From positions 62,001-126,000 of the forward strand of contig CALNHX010003006.1 in the NCBI GenBank assembly GCA_940337035.1: a DNA stretch of 64,000 nucleotides. Direction: 5' to 3'. The position numbers were made by a program, and so were the translations under genes. Below the pieces are notes generated by a model. It had not been told where the DNA came from. It worked only from the letters and a program-made list of their open reading frames with translations, and did no database searches. How positions within the stretch are numbered: position 1 is the stretch's first letter; every line of letters starts with the position of its first letter. Source of the stretch: Agriotes lineatus (lineage: Eukaryota > Arthropoda > Insecta > Coleoptera > Elateridae). Below, piece after piece: positions 23,015 through 35,975 of the stretch.

Positions 23015-23620
23015 ACACCGACATAGAGTTAATAAAATTAGTAAACAATATACTGAAGCCTAGGATACTCAAATTTCTACAAAGCATATATGAAAATGGA
23101 CAATTTCCAGAAGAATTCAATATAATAATAGTGATTCACATGCACAAAGATATTTCTAGAAAAAATTGCCAAAAGTACAGAGGGATAACAATATTAGCCT
23201 AGCCAAGATATATACAAAAGTATTGAGAAACGAATTAAATATATCATCTGAATTAATATCTACCTAATGAAGCAACAAACTGGCTATGGAAAAAGACGAA
23301 TACATAAGGAGGTAATATTTACTATCGATAAATTTTACACAAACTGAAGAAGTTCAGCTTACCATCATTGACACTTTTTATAGACTATAAGCAACCTGAT
23401 GAAAAAATTTCCCAAACAGATTGTGGAACTTCTTACATTGCTATAACGTTCCACCTAAACTGATGAAGCAGTAGAGTATATTTTGTATAAAAATTTCAAG
23501 CTAAAAACTAAAATGAACGGTGAAGAACTATCTACACCAATTAATAGAGCAAAAGAAGTTTATCAAGGCAGCAGAGAAACTGCCCTTCAACTTTTCTCTC
23601 GTGGATTATTGGTAATATAA
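23015..23620 (+). pseudogene. Decayed LINE reverse transcriptase fragment
   Basis: The plus strand gives broken pieces of a non-LTR reverse transcriptase: LKFLQSIYENGQFPEEFN followed by KNCQKYRGITIL (the NYRGI block), QTGYGKRR, then FSLPSLTLFIDYKQPDE (motif A region, where DxxKAFD is expected) and KMNGEELSTPIN before the motif B position. There are many stops and frameshifts. It resembles elements whose palm reads ICxxPEEW...NYRGI...FVDYKKAFD. The endonuclease and 3' end are missing, so the clade is not given. Confidence 0.6.
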
Positions 23621-26600
23621 CACCCCTGTACCATACATAAATATTATTTTTCTACGACCACTACTAAAAGTAGGCCTTTTAGCACTAGCTTGTTTCGCTA
23701 AAAATTACGTTTTATAAATCAGCGTGCTAACAGCGAAATCAGCTGTTTACCTTTAGCACAAGTGCTAAACAGGAAGTACGGTTATAAACTTATTCCAGTT
23801 ACTTATTTCGTTAGTGGTAAAGTGCTTTTAAATATTTAAACCATTATGCAATAAATAAAGTTAGATATGTACTATTATAATTACCTATGATAACTAACTT
23901 TGACAGCTACTAGCTGCAGAAATAGTCACCTGCGCCATCAAGGCCGTCTTTTTACTATGACGTAATTTATAACTGTCATAAATGCAAACCTTTGTTAAAT
24001 CGACATTTATTAATAACAGTAAGTTTAAGGCCGTATAAAAAATGTTGTGTGCAAGCTCGTGCATAGACATTCACTTTTAGCACTTGTTGCACAAATAGCT
24101 ATTATTTTATGATCGATTTCAAACGTTGTTGGGTTATGCTACCCTCGGAAGGGTTGTTTGAATTTTTTTTATAAAGTTAGTGCAAACCAATAGCCTTCTC
24201 TAGTCCACTTAGCTTTATTAAAAAAAAGTTATTTAAAAAAGTTTTCCAGGATCACTAAAAAAATAGTAAAATACTTTAAAAGCGGTGTGAAGGTGGGAAG
24301 TGGAAATTTTTTTGTATGTAACTATAATAATGATAATAATATTTTGACTAAAAAAATGGATTTCAATTATTTTTGAGATTCTGAGCAAATTCTTGTAGTA
24401 TTTTTTTCGATAAAACTATACCTACTATGATTTTGTATTGAAACCGTTTTTCTTCTCAGTATGCTACTGGTCTAGGGTAAAAATATTTTGAAATTCTAAA
24501 ATACATTTTTGAAGGCGTAGTATGAATAACGGGCCAAAATTTCAAATCGATCGGAAAATAAATAAGCAAGGTACAGTGGTGTGAATGTGAGAAGTGAAAC
24601 ACACTGTGTTCCAGCATAAGGTTTGTTGCTATCGACGAATGTCACGAGTGATTGACAACCTTTAAAGACTCAAAGTCCGAAATCGCACAATTAACGCAAG
24701 TGCTAGAAATGAACTCGCCTTGCTGAACTTCAGGGACGTCTAACCAACACTCCATCATGCCTAGCCAAGTAGATTATTAATTTAAGAGGGTTGAGATCGT
24801 AAAACCCTCAAAGAATCATTCTTTTGCCGTAACCAATTCCTGATCAACCGGCAGTTGAGTACGGGGTCATAAATGCTCCCACTGACACAATGGGACCAGA
24901 GAAAATATAAAGACGGTTGGGGCAAGAACCAGGGCATTTCTTGCACGGCCTTTTACCGAACGCTGGTGAGACGACCGGGATTGACTTTTAGCGCGACGGT
25001 GAATCTGCGCAGCATATCCTTGTTTACTAATTCTGTAAATGCATTGTATATGTTGGAAAAGGTATTAAATCTTATTAAACAGGTGTTGCTACCCATACCG
25101 TATTTATTATGACTATGTGAGTGTAAGCAGCAACTAACCTATTTTAATCTTTTCTCCTAACTTGTCTTTATGCATTTTGATTTGAAAACTTGTATTACTC
25201 ACTCACTCTATTTTGCCGATGAGTGATATTTACTTTTGTTTGTTTTATTCATTACATTTAATGAATTTTTATGGTGTTTGAGTTTTATTGTTTATTGTTT
25301 AGGTACTTCAAAAAGAACCTTTTTATTTTGTTGCTTAGAAATAAAACAACTTGTTAAAAAAAGTGTTAGTAAATCCCCCCCCCCCTCCCTATTTATGTTT
25401 AAATACACTACTGTAGCAGGCAAGCATTCAAGTTGTACATTTTCCATACCTCTATTGGTAGGGGCACCAGAAAGGGCACGAAAGATAAAAGAGGTGGTCG
25501 AAGCCCTCGAAGGCAGAAGGTAGCGGCCCGCCTCAAGGGCGATACCTAGTTTTACAATATTGACTGTGAATTGATGTGCTACGCGAATACGAAACAAAAG
25601 TGCTTCGAATAAATTAATTGTGCTTTCGCCATTGCCGGGGAAGCTTCCCTGGAACACATCAAAAATAGTAGTCATCTACCAGCCGAGGAGGTTCCGTTCG
25701 CCCACACCAGGGTTCTGAGGAATTCGAGGTAGGATTTTCGAATCTCATTGCCTGCAGGACGCCATTTGCACTGTTGGAAGGTGCAGAAACCTAGGTTTGC
25801 TGCTTGAAAGATACGTAGTTATTAGGGGTTTTGTTTAGTAATAATAGTTTATAAAATTTATGTTTTTCATTTAATCGCTAACAGCATCAGGTCAAACACG
25901 AAACTACCCTAAACTATCAAATAAACGGTATCTTACACTACATATATTCATACATTTGGAGTAATAATGTGCCTCCCTTCTCCGAAATTTTGAAAACCTA
26001 GCAGCTGTGTCTCCAACTGTAATACGAGAATATCAACCAAAGAAACCAAAGCAGTGACCATGCGGGAAAAGGGGACGAAGAGAATAAGAATAGTAATTGA
26101 TGCGAAAACCATAGAAAAGGTCAACTGCTTTAATTGACTATCCAGAACTTCTCGGGCCTTTCCCCCATATGCTGAGAAATTACAAAAATTGACAAGTATC
26201 TTCTGTGCTATTAGAGAAAGTTGTTCCTGTGTAAAGAAAACATCCATTGATAGCACTTCTTATGTAGGGAGTACATAATCGCTTGTTCTTTTCTTTGAAC
26301 AGTGGCAGTTAGTCCCTTATTTCCATTAATGGGAAATGTTTGCTCAATCTGCGTATCTGTTCTTCAACATATTTGCTTGCTAGAGCCCGCTGCTATGAAA
26401 TATCTCATATTATTAGTGGGTTTATTTTCAAATGTTCCATACTATGTAAATTTTTCAACAACCATGACACAGTTAAACCAGTAAGGATTTCAATTTGAGG
26501 GGGAATTTATAAAGTTTCGAAATCTGTTAAGAGAACTCCAGGCTCCATAGACTAAGAGGTGGGTAAAATTACAACTTGTTCATTATCTATAATCAGATGT

Positions 26601-28594
26601 TGGCGGTAAAAATATTGAAAATTGTTTTCGTAATGATGTGAACAAAAGTTCCTGTGCAAATGGAATAATTGGTTTGTTGCTTATGAGCAATACATAAGAA
26701 GTCCAACGCTATATAGCACTTTATTAACTTGGAAGAGCATAAGAACTACCTAAAATCATTTTTATCCACTTAATATCACATTGATAGAAAACCGTATTAC
26801 AGACAAAGAGATGCACTTCGCTTCCATTGTTTGTCCAAAGTTTCAGTCGAAGCTGTTTTAATTTTAAGAGTGACAGTTCTGCCAATTTTTACAAATTATA
26901 TTGTTAATAATTTGTATTAATTCATTTATGGATAATGTATAACATGAGATGATCCATCATATGGAAAATATGATTTCTTAAGCATAATTAAAAGAGAGAT
27001 TTAATTGGCTTCCGACACACCTGAGTGATATGTTTAAACATCAGCTACACGCTTTAGAGACTTGATGTAGTCTTTTTATGAGTTGATAACTAATCTAAGT
27101 GTTAACTAGTGTAATTGTTCTTATCACACAATCGATACAGATTAAAGTACAGCAGTTTCCTCTCCATTTGTCTTGCTTTTATATGGCAGATCTCTTTGGG
27201 TGGCTTCACTGTAATGTCGATCGGAAAGTGTTAACGTGAACTGTTGCCTGAACGCCTCATTTGTGTTCAATGGGACATTAGTTTTGTTTCGCTAATGTTT
27301 GGAGCTTTTTGCAAATTGCTGTTGTTGCTTTCTGAGCGTTGAAGGTTCTATGGAATGACACTGCTTCTACTTACAAGGGATGCGTTATTTTGGTGTAAGG
27401 AAAGTATACGTTCTTCAACTTAATAATAATTTTGAGTTGGAGGTTTATCTAAAGTTTTAAAGTTGCAATTTAAAAATATACATTGCCGCTTTCATTCACC
27501 AATTGTTCATTATTGTTGCTGCTAGGATTTGAATATAGATTCTGCGAAAGTAATACCTGTATGTTGAAACTGTTTTCTAGCTTTCGGCGAAATTCTAGAT
27601 GCATTCAATTACTCAAATGTCATGTGCAACAATAACTTATATCCGTTTGTGAAAGGAAGCAAAATTCAAAATAAGTGAGGTTAGGAACATAACTAGGTAC
27701 CTATAAATGTATAGTAGCCTCTTTTAGTCGTATTGCTTGGCGCTTCCTGAGGCCGATTGTGGTCAGATTCTTAAAGTTTGGGGTGACCCTTTGGCTCCAA
27801 GCCGTGCATCAAACCGCTTTGTTCAAACAAATCTTATTTCTTGTTTGTGTGAATAGGGATTTTTTAGGCGAAGCCGCTCGTTTCTAGTGTTTGTTTTGTT
27901 GCTGTTCGTAATAATATCCTCCAGAAGCAGCCAACGTGTCGACGGTGTTTCGCTTTCTTGCAGTATGCTCGACAAATCTATATGTAAATTTTATAAGGCG
28001 GATTGTCTTCATTAGACCCGTAAATTTAAAGGAACTTTGGTAATTTAGCATGTGACGAATAAGGGAGCGGAAATTGTTGTTCTAGACTGATACGAAGCAT
28101 GTTAATTAATTTATTCCCTTTTATCATATAATAGATGTGGGTAGCAGTACGGAACCTAACAGGGTGATTAATTTGAAGTTATCGATTTTTGCCAACGATG
28201 TTTGTGTCTAGTAGTTTTGTTCGACTAGAAGGTTGCTTTGTTCCCCAAACCACTTTATCTGCTTAGATACTTTGTGCAGGAAAATTAATTCTAGCGTTGA
28301 CGTTGACTTCTAAATTCGTGGCAAGTGCAAGTCGTACAGTACAGGTTATAACAGCATCTGTGTTCCGAACAGCCTTACGCTATGTTCAACCTTTAGATTT
28401 TCATGCATAGCTACCGTTCATCAGTGCTAATACTGCAAGGGCAATATACAATAAATAATTGTTCAAATCTTTCTAATTATGTAAATTGTGGGCTAGGATT
28501 AATCATATCTACTAACGTAGTTTCGATAAAGGGCCCTCTAACAAATTAATTTTTAAACCCCTCAAGTTGGTTAGACTTATCTTACTTATAAGTA
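23621..28594. other. Non-coding block, no confident gene
   Basis: About 5 kb of AT-rich sequence. It contains an 11-C run at 25375 followed by TCCC, a GC-richer patch at 25440-25790, and unremarkable frames. A minus-strand stretch near 25948-26480 looks weakly membrane-like but is not assigned. CAACAGGGTGATTAATTTG-like repeat text occurs near 28158. Confidence 0.45.
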
Positions 28595-29045
28595 AGTAAA
28601 TAGCTATCTAAGTAACAAGGAATGTAAGGACCTATTAACATTTGAGGTAGGCAAGTACATGCCAAGACGAAGTCGCGGCTTGTTGCCTGCCGAAAATGTT
28701 ATTAGGCCATACATTCCGAGTTATCTTATTATATTTTTCCCGCTGCTTATCGAAATTTTCCTAGATTTTTGAAAAAATCGTTTGGTTTGTAATTTTTCAC
28801 CAGGATTAGTTTTCGTGAGTCGTGGTACCTGTGGGTGTCACATGTCACATAAACACTTGCAATTTATAAACAAAACGTCTAAATCTGCATCTTGCTTTGC
28901 TAATTTTATTATCCTAGGAACTTAATAATAATACTAAGTTCTGTTGTCAAGAAAAAGCAGCAAACAAATATAATCACCCACTTACACGTTTTTTTACTAA
29001 GGCTGTATCACTGACTTACATGATCAGCAGCGGGAAAAATAAATT
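28595..29045. repeat. Foldback repeat, copy A, with a long hairpin
   Basis: Bases 28604-28728 form an imperfect hairpin of more than 50 paired positions: AAGTAACAAGGAATGTAAGG pairs with CATACATTCCGAGTTATCTT, AACATTT with AAATGTT, and GGTAGGCAAG with TTGCCTGCC around the loop AGACGAAGTCGC. A second inverted pair, TTTTTCCCGCTGCT (28735) and AGCAGCGGGAAAAA (29025), closes the right part. A shorter copy lies at 49205-49425. The family behaves like a MITE; no coding capacity was seen. Confidence 0.7.
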
Positions 29046-30559
29046 TTAGTACTATGATTTACTCAAAAGAAAGTGAGGAAAATCTTTCTCTGCTTATTTG
29101 ATGACATTTTCAGCAACTTACTTATTATTGTTTAGTAAATATATTGCCCCTAGTCTCTCGCCAGGTTAAATATTAGAAGGTGTAGTCTACAACCTTGCAG
29201 GCGATACTCTTTTCTCGCTATTGGTATTTCAGAACGTTCAATAAAAACTAAAGTACTTCCACCTTATATTTCGTGCTATTAGAATGGTTATTGCTGGAAG
29301 TTATTTACATCCATGTTGTTATTACAGGTTTTGATTAGTTATAAAGTGGATCAGCAATGTTTTTGAACAATCACTTAATCTCCTTATTTCAAATGCTGTG
29401 TAATATTTAATATCAACAATCAACCTATATAAACATAGACTCTTTAAAATGCCAGCATTGCATCTCCATCCGTCTTGTGTCACTCTGACCAAGATAAGGG
29501 CGCGGGTCAGATTCCTCAGTTTCTAATTATCTAGTTAGATTACGTCGTTCGTTTACTTATAATTTGCTAATTCTATGTGTATTCACATTTGGATTTTCTA
29601 CAGATTAACAAATTTCTACGTGTGATTGCTGTTCTAATGTAAAATAAAAGGAATGTTATTGTTTTCTACCATGGTTGCACCTATCCTCTATAACTATATA
29701 ACCTATATAAATTTGTATTAGTTTTGCATTTACAATTGGCATTCCCCGTTTTTAGAATTTATAAGTGAATGAATTCAGGTTAGACTTATTCTTCCGGTGT
29801 CCCTTTTGAAATTTAGGTATTCACTTTTCTTCATTTTGGGGCTTTTTGTGGTGAATGCTTGAAAGCGGATTTATCTCGAAAATCGGCAGCAATTAGTTGC
29901 AGATTTGGTATAATGGTTGTGGTTTGATAGATTGCTGTACCCTATCTGATTGAATCAGTATTTAACGGTATTTTGGAAGAAAACCCGCCTTTTAACCATA
30001 TGAAATCTTAGGTATGGAACCAGTTTATTGCCATAACATCAGGCACTTGATATTTTATTTTATTTGTTTTAGGTCTCTTTAAAGTAACCGCTATCATTTA
30101 CGCCATCTCCGATAATCTTTCAACAATCTTGGAATGCTGCGGATCCGCCCTTTTAGTATTTTCTATCTGTACGGATGTACATCGCATGCTACGTCTGCCA
30201 TCAGTGCTGCTCAGGTTTTTATTAGGTACTTGAAGCCCTAACATTTATTTCTTCACTACTCGTCTAGTGCTGCAGCCTGATCGTAAGCCACCCCAACTAA
30301 GTAAAGCTTAACCAGAAGTACATTATAAACTACTAGAAAGTTTTATAAATCAACACCTAAACCAACAATTCTATTGTGTTGATTTAAGTTTTAGTATTTT
30401 CCCTCCGAAATATATGCAACTGATAATGCACATGTATTAAACTGTGGATTTTGACAATATCTGATTCAGCCCACTTGACTGAATAAAGTTGGTGTGCTGA
30501 TTACAGTTACACGAGGCTGTGGTATATAGCTGTAATTGAAGATATATTCATGGGTGTAT
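29046..30559. other. Non-coding, nothing recognised
   Basis: AT-rich sequence without recognised repeat or coding motif; frames are short. Confidence 0.55.
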
Positions 30560-30930
30560 ACAGCTTGAAGCTGTCTCCCTACTCCTATCAATATCTGCTT
30601 TGTTATTTTGTTCAGGTTCCCGATCTTTCATTGCTTTCGTTATGCTATCATTCCAAGATTTTCGGGTCTTCCTCGGTTTCCTTTACCATGTGGTTACTAC
30701 AGAAAGATCTTTATGATCATGCCTACGCATCAAGTGCTAAAACTTTAAACTTCGTTTCCCTGTTCTTTCAACAACACTCTCCTGAGCACTGATTTTTCTC
30801 TAATTTCTGCGTTAGTCACATTCACCAAACTTGATTTTCTCGCACTCCTGCTTTAATCCGTTTCGGTTTCTGTCAGCTTTCTCTTGTTCTCTACATTCGT
30901 TATCTATACCTCGCATCTATAACTCAATAC
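30560..30930 (-). pseudogene. Decayed 3' end of a LINE ORF2
   Basis: On the minus strand, pieces such as KRNRGRPRKSWNDSITKAMK (after one frameshift) resemble the GKRxRGRPRKxWxDxI block that ends the ORF2 of RTE-like and related LINEs. Upstream, ERTGKRSLKF and HLMRRHDH fit the preceding RRLxWxGHxxRM region. Several stops are present. The clade is uncertain and no target-site duplication was seen. Confidence 0.5.
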
Positions 30931-31194
30931 ACATGCAACCATAATTAATCCCATTTTTTTTTCGCCTCTTGGGAAATATGACTATCCTACAATATACTAT
31001 TTAAACAACTAATTATATTCCGAGCGTTGTCAATTTTGATATTTATTTGTGCTGTGCCTAAACCAACCTTAGTTATAAGAGTTGCTCCCAAGTTGAACTT
31101 AGTTACCTATTTGGAACTATAATAGTAGAACAGTGGTCAGGATAGCGGCCATTTTGTTTTTAATTGGGTCAATTAAAATGATCGATTAAATTGA

Positions 31195-31365
31195 TTGATC
31201 TAAGTAAACCGTCAATTAAACCGCGAATCAAATGCTCTAATTAAACCGCGAATTCGCGGATTGACCTAATTAATCACATATGAAGTTTGATATTTAATTT
31301 ACATATGTGCTACTGATTAAATTACGCATTAGCTTCCGATTAAATTACCCGGCGGCCATTTTTTA
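31195..31365. repeat. Left terminal repeat block of the palindromic element
   Basis: It contains tandem AATTAAACCGCGAAT-type units, a self-complementary CCGCGAATTCGCGG, and the segment from CATATGTGCTACTGATTAAA to the TTACCCGG junction. The latter is an inverted match to about 37475-37570, where the AATTTAATCGGAAGCTAATG unit is duplicated. Confidence 0.8.
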
Positions 31366-31600
31366 ATTTTCGCGCGAATATTTGAATTTGAAATTTCTCT
31401 GATTTTTTTTCTAAGTTCAATTTTTTGAATTTAAACTTCCCGGGTGTCGGCCATCTTGGTTTTCTGCACGCGCACTTCTCGCGGCTGTCTTTTTAATTTT
31501 GAATTTTCGCGCGAATATTTCAATTTTAAATTTTTCGGATTTTTTTCTAAGTCCCAGTTTTTGAATTTGAACTTCCCGGGGTTGGCGGCCATCTTGGTTT
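31355..31600. repeat. Outer-arm tandem duplication, left side
   Basis: A unit of about 130 bp occurs twice: GCGGCCAT, then TTTTCGCGCGAATATTTGAA, a T-rich tract with CTAAGT, and a CTTCCCGGG step. The right arm has about three related units at 37165-37490. GCCATCTTGG occurs at 31450 and 31589. Confidence 0.75.
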
Positions 31601-31629
31601 TCTCGCTTTATTTAATTTAAAAAAGCTAT

Positions 31630-31712
31630 TCGCGTCGGGCCCCAGCGGGATTTGAACCCTAGTTTTCTGGCCATCAGCCTTAGACCCTTTCCCCAGAGCC
31701 ATAGAGGCGGTT
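31630..31712 (-). other. tRNA-like sequence in the left outer arm
   Basis: On the minus strand, TGGCTCTGGGG with GGGTCTAAGGC resembles the D arm of a tRNA-Leu, and GGGTTCAAATCCC is a good B box. Acceptor and anticodon stems pair poorly, so it is not a working tRNA gene. It points outward, and it is preceded (in + coordinates) by TTTAATTTAAAAAAGCT, the same text that borders the tRNA-like sequence in the right arm. Confidence 0.6.
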
Positions 31713-32309
31713 GGATTTTAAAGGTTTGAACAGTATGCCCCTTCGCTGTTCGGTCGTTACATTTCCATATTCAAAACAAATTATTTTTTCGAATATATAA
31801 AATATAAGAACGGAATTGTGCCGTCTAGGGCCTTAGAAACTTGTTAATAATTTTTAAAAATTGACTTTGTAACCAGTTTTGCTGTAATTAATTCTTTTAA
31901 TTTTATAATATGAGTGACGCTATCTCACTCAGTCCCATTGATTTTCTACAGCTTTCTCTTTTCCATCCCGTTTGCTACCTATGCGTAATTACAAAAGACG
32001 TTATCGCCCCAGGCAGACTTTCTATTTAGCCGGCGATTGTGTGTCATTCTCTGCAATCTGTACTCACGTTGCAGTTTTTGCGGGCTCTAATAACTTTACA
32101 ATAAATCGTTGTGATATTGTCATCTGCGTCGATTTTAAATTAAAATTTGTTTGAAATACGCGTATTCTCCTGCATTGCGAATTTTCATTGTGCGCTGGAG
32201 GTATGAGTAATTGTTAACGGATTAGCCCGGGGCCCCATCTCAATGCCGTATTTTAGGAACCAGGTTGGTACATGTCAGCCAGCTTTCACTTCTAAAAGTT
32301 ATTGCACCA

Positions 32310-33955
32310 CGTTTTAAAATAAAAGCACGCAAAATTACGAAAATACGTAGAAAATTTATAAAAATCGGCATCTTGTCACATTAAATTCTGCAAAAACGAC
32401 AAAAAACAATATTTTTATACAACTTTCATTGAAAAAATAGTAAAATTTTACGAAAATACGTCTGTGTTGACGACAAATGAAAATAAATTTGAATAAAAAC
32501 ACGCAAAAATTACGAAAAGACGTATGTGTTGACCCCCAAAGTAACAAAAATTTGAATAAAAACGCACAATTTCGTTGAAAATCTTTACAAAGCGACTTTA
32601 TAGTACCGAAAAAATTATGTAAAAAAGATTTAAGAGTTATTTCTAAGCATGATTTTGCAAACGTTTAACAAATAAACCGTAATTTTTTAAAGTACATCAC
32701 ACAATTATGAAATCGTAGTTCAATTTATATGAATTTTCCATACTTTGTATGTAAAAATAGCTTCAATTACTAATATTTGAATAAAAACATGCAATTTCCA
32801 AAGCATTTCGTTTAAAATTTTAGAAAATCGACAGCATCTCCCATGAAAATTTATAAAAATCGGCATCTTGTCACATTAAATTCTGCAAAAACGACAAAAA
32901 ACAATATTTTTATTCAAGTTTCATTGAAAAATAGTAAAATTTTACGAATATACGTCTGTGTTGACAACAAATGAAAATAAATTTGAATAGAAACACGCAA
33001 AAATTACGAAAAGCGTATGTGTTGACCCCCAAAGTAACAAAAATTTGAATAAAATCACGCAATCATACAGCATCTCACATAAATTTTCACAAAAATCGAC
33101 ATCATGTCACACAAATTATACAAAAACTGCCATCATGTCACTTGAAATTATACAAAAAACGACATTTTTACTAAACACACGACGAAATTGAATAAAAATC
33201 ACGCAATTACAAGCCATCTCTCATAAATTTTTACAAAAATCGACATCATGTCACATAAACTATGCATAATTTTGGAAATGTTTTACACTTTTTATAAAAT
33301 GCATCGCTCAAAATTAAAAGAAATAGCAATTTCGTTGAAAAAATCTTTTACCACAAGCATTTCGATAAACAAAATTAACATAAACTTGAATAAAACACAC
33401 AATTTCGTTGAAAAATTTGCAAATGTTTTACACTTTTTTATAAAATGTATCGCACAAAATTAAAAGAAATCACAATTTTCTAAATTATATCACGCCATTA
33501 TGAAATCGTAGATTGATTTTTTGAAATTTTACACTTTGTAACTGTAAAATAACTTCAAATACTAATATTTTAGCTTTAGATTTTGTAATTATTGCAGATT
33601 CGTGAAAAACAAAAGCAGAGTAGAAATAAAAAACACAAACACTTTGTAATAAACAAATATATTGTTCTTATTTCGTATAATACTTAATAATATAAATATA
33701 AATGTACAGCTGAATGTCTTATTTTCTAAAAATTCGCTAGCAATTTACAAAACTGTAGTTTGAGGTGCACAACATTTCAAATTAAAAAGGCTGCAAGTAA
33801 TAAAATCAGAATTTCATTGTGTCATTTTAAAGTTTAAGATGCACCCAATCTAGAATTCCCTTCGTTTTTGGTGTTGATGACATCTGCCTTAGAGGTGTTT
33901 TTCTAACGGCCTTTTTTTGGAGGCGTTGCCTTATCGGCGTTCTTCTGACTGAACC
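32310..33955. repeat. Left inner arm of the palindrome
   Basis: AT-rich arm with repeated motifs such as AAAATCGACATCATGTCACA and ACGAAAAGCGTATGTGTTGA. It is inverted relative to 34181-35975. In the 280 bp nearest the axis I count only a few differences. The left arm has one fewer 145-bp internal unit than the right. Confidence 0.92.
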
Positions 33956-34309
33956 ACTCTGCGGCCTCGAAAAACTATTAATCCACCCGGACGCCTACAG
34001 TTTGCTGATTACATCAAAGACCTTAACGTTGCTAATGTGCTGCTAGCTAAACCTAAACAGCAAAAGAAGCCAACCCCGACTGGTACTACAGGAAAAACCG
34101 AAATGGAAACTGATAACTGCGAGTCCGATTTAGAATATAAATTAAAAACACCAGCTACTCATCCAAGTCCACATCAAAAAGGTTCAGTCAGAAGAACGCC
34201 GATAAGGAAACGCCTCCAAAAAAGGGCCGTTAGAAAAACACCTCTAAGGCAGATGTCATCAACACCAAAAACGAAGGGAATTCTAGATTGGGTGCATCTT
34301 AAACTTTAA
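33953..34309 (+). CDS. Basic ORF fragment across the palindrome axis
   Basis: An open frame of 118 codons with no usable ATG at its start (the frame opens after TGA at 33950). It reads INPPGRLQFADYIKDLNVAN, then an acidic patch METDNCESDLEY, a basic Arg/Lys-rich tail RRTPIRKRLQKRAVRKTPLR and the end KGILDWVHLKL. Codons from 34181 on lie in the right arm, so the left arm carries an inverted copy of the last 42 codons (33955-33832, minus strand), differing at two bases, both changing the residue (Lys to Gln, Arg to Lys). CGCCTACAG ending at 34000 could be a splice acceptor, making this a terminal exon. I do not recognise the family. It may be the last remnant of a protein once encoded by the element. 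Confidence 0.35.
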   Translation, partial: TTLRPRKTINPPGRLQFADYIKDLNVANVLLAKPKQQKKPTPTGTTGKTEMETDNCESDLEYKLKTPATHPSPHQKGSVRRTPIRKRLQKRAVRKTPLRQMSSTPKTKGILDWVHLKL

Positions 34310-35975
34310 AATGACACAATGAAATTCTGATTTTATTACTTGCAGCCTTTTTAATTTGAAATGTTGTGCACCTCAAACTACAGTTTTGTAAATTGCTAGC
34401 GAATTTTTAGAAAATAAGACATTCAGCTGTACATTTATATTTATATTATTAAGTATTATACGAAATAAGAACAATATATTTGTTTATTACAAAGTGTTTG
34501 TGTTTTTTATTTCTACTCTGCTTTTGTTTTTTCTCGAATCTGCAATAATTACAAAATCTAAAGCTAAAATATTAGTATTTGAAGTTATTTTACAGTTACA
34601 AAGTGTAAAATTTCAAAAAATCAATCTACGATTTCATAATGGCGTGATATAATTTAGAAAATTGTGATTTCTTTTAATTTTGTGCGATACATTCTATAAA
34701 AAAGTGTAAAACATTTGTAAATTTTTCAACGAAATTGTGTGTTTTATTCAAGTTTATGTTAATTTTGTTTATCGAAATGCTTGTGGTAAAAGATTTTTTC
34801 AACGAAATTGCTATTTCTTTTAATTTTGAGTGATGCATTTTATAAAAGTGTAAAACATTTGCAAAATTATGCATAGTTTATGTAACATGATGTCGATTTT
34901 TGTAAAAATTTATGTGAGATGGCGTGTAATTGTGTGATTTTTGTTCAATTTTCGTCGTGTGTTTAGTAAAAATGTCGTTTTTTGTATAATTTCAAGTGAC
35001 ATGATGACAGTTTTTGTATAATTTATATGACATGATGTCGATTTTTGTGAAAATTTATGTGAGATGCTGTATGACTGCGTGATTTTTGTTCAATTTTCAT
35101 CGTGTGTTGAATGAAAATGTCGTTTTTTGTATAATTTCAAGTGATATGATGACAGTTTTTGTATAATTTATGTGACATGATGTCGATTTTTGTGAAAATT
35201 TATGTGAGATGCTGTATGATTGCGTGATTTTATTCAAATTTTTGTTACTTTGGGGGTCAACACATACGTCTTTTCGTAATTTTTGCGTGTTTCTATTCAA
35301 ATTTATTTTCATTTGTCGTCAACACAGACGTATTTTCGTAAAATTTTACTATTTTTCAGTGAAAGTTGTATAAAAATATTGTTTTTTGTCGTTTTTGCAG
35401 AATTTAATGTGACAAGATGCCGATTTTTATAAATTTTCATGGGAGATGCTGTCGATTTTCTAAAATTTTAAACGAAATGCTTTGGAAATTGCATGTTTTT
35501 ATTCAAATATTAGTAATTGAAGCTATTTTTCACATACAAAGTATCGAAAATTCATATAAATTGAACTACGATTTCATAATTGTGTGATGTACTTTAAAAA
35601 ATTACGGTTTATTTGTTAAACGTTTGCAAACTTATGCTTAGAAATAACTCTTAAAACTTTTTTACATCATTTTTTCGGTACTATAAAGTCGCTTTGTAAA
35701 GATTTTCAACGAAATTGTGCGTTTTTATTCAAATTTTTTATTACTTTGGGAATCAACACATACGTCTTTTCGTAATTTTTGCGTATTTTTATTCAAATTT
35801 ATTTTCATTGGTCGTCAACACAGACGTATTTTCGTAAAATTTTACTATTTTTTCAATGAAAGTTGTATAAAAATATTGTTTTTTGTCGTTTTTGCAGAAT
35901 TTAATGTGACAAGATGCCGATTTTTATCAATTTTCTACGTATTTTCGTAATTTTACGTGCTTTTATTCAAATTTA
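34181..35975. repeat. Right inner arm of the palindrome
   Basis: Inverted copy of the left inner arm. A 145-bp unit (starting TTCAATTTTCGTCGTG at 34944 and TTCAATTTTCATCGTG at 35089) is duplicated here, which explains most of the length difference between arms. Confidence 0.92.

Noticed and set aside
25948..26484. Possible decayed chemoreceptor with hydrophobic stretches on the minus strand
   Set aside because: No family motif could be matched and the hydrophobic run is only about 30 residues; AT-rich DNA gives such stretches by chance.
32310..35975. CRISPR-like or satellite array because of the regularly recurring AT-rich motifs
   Set aside because: The repeats are irregular in length, eukaryotic in context and arranged as two inverted arms, not as direct repeats with unique spacers.
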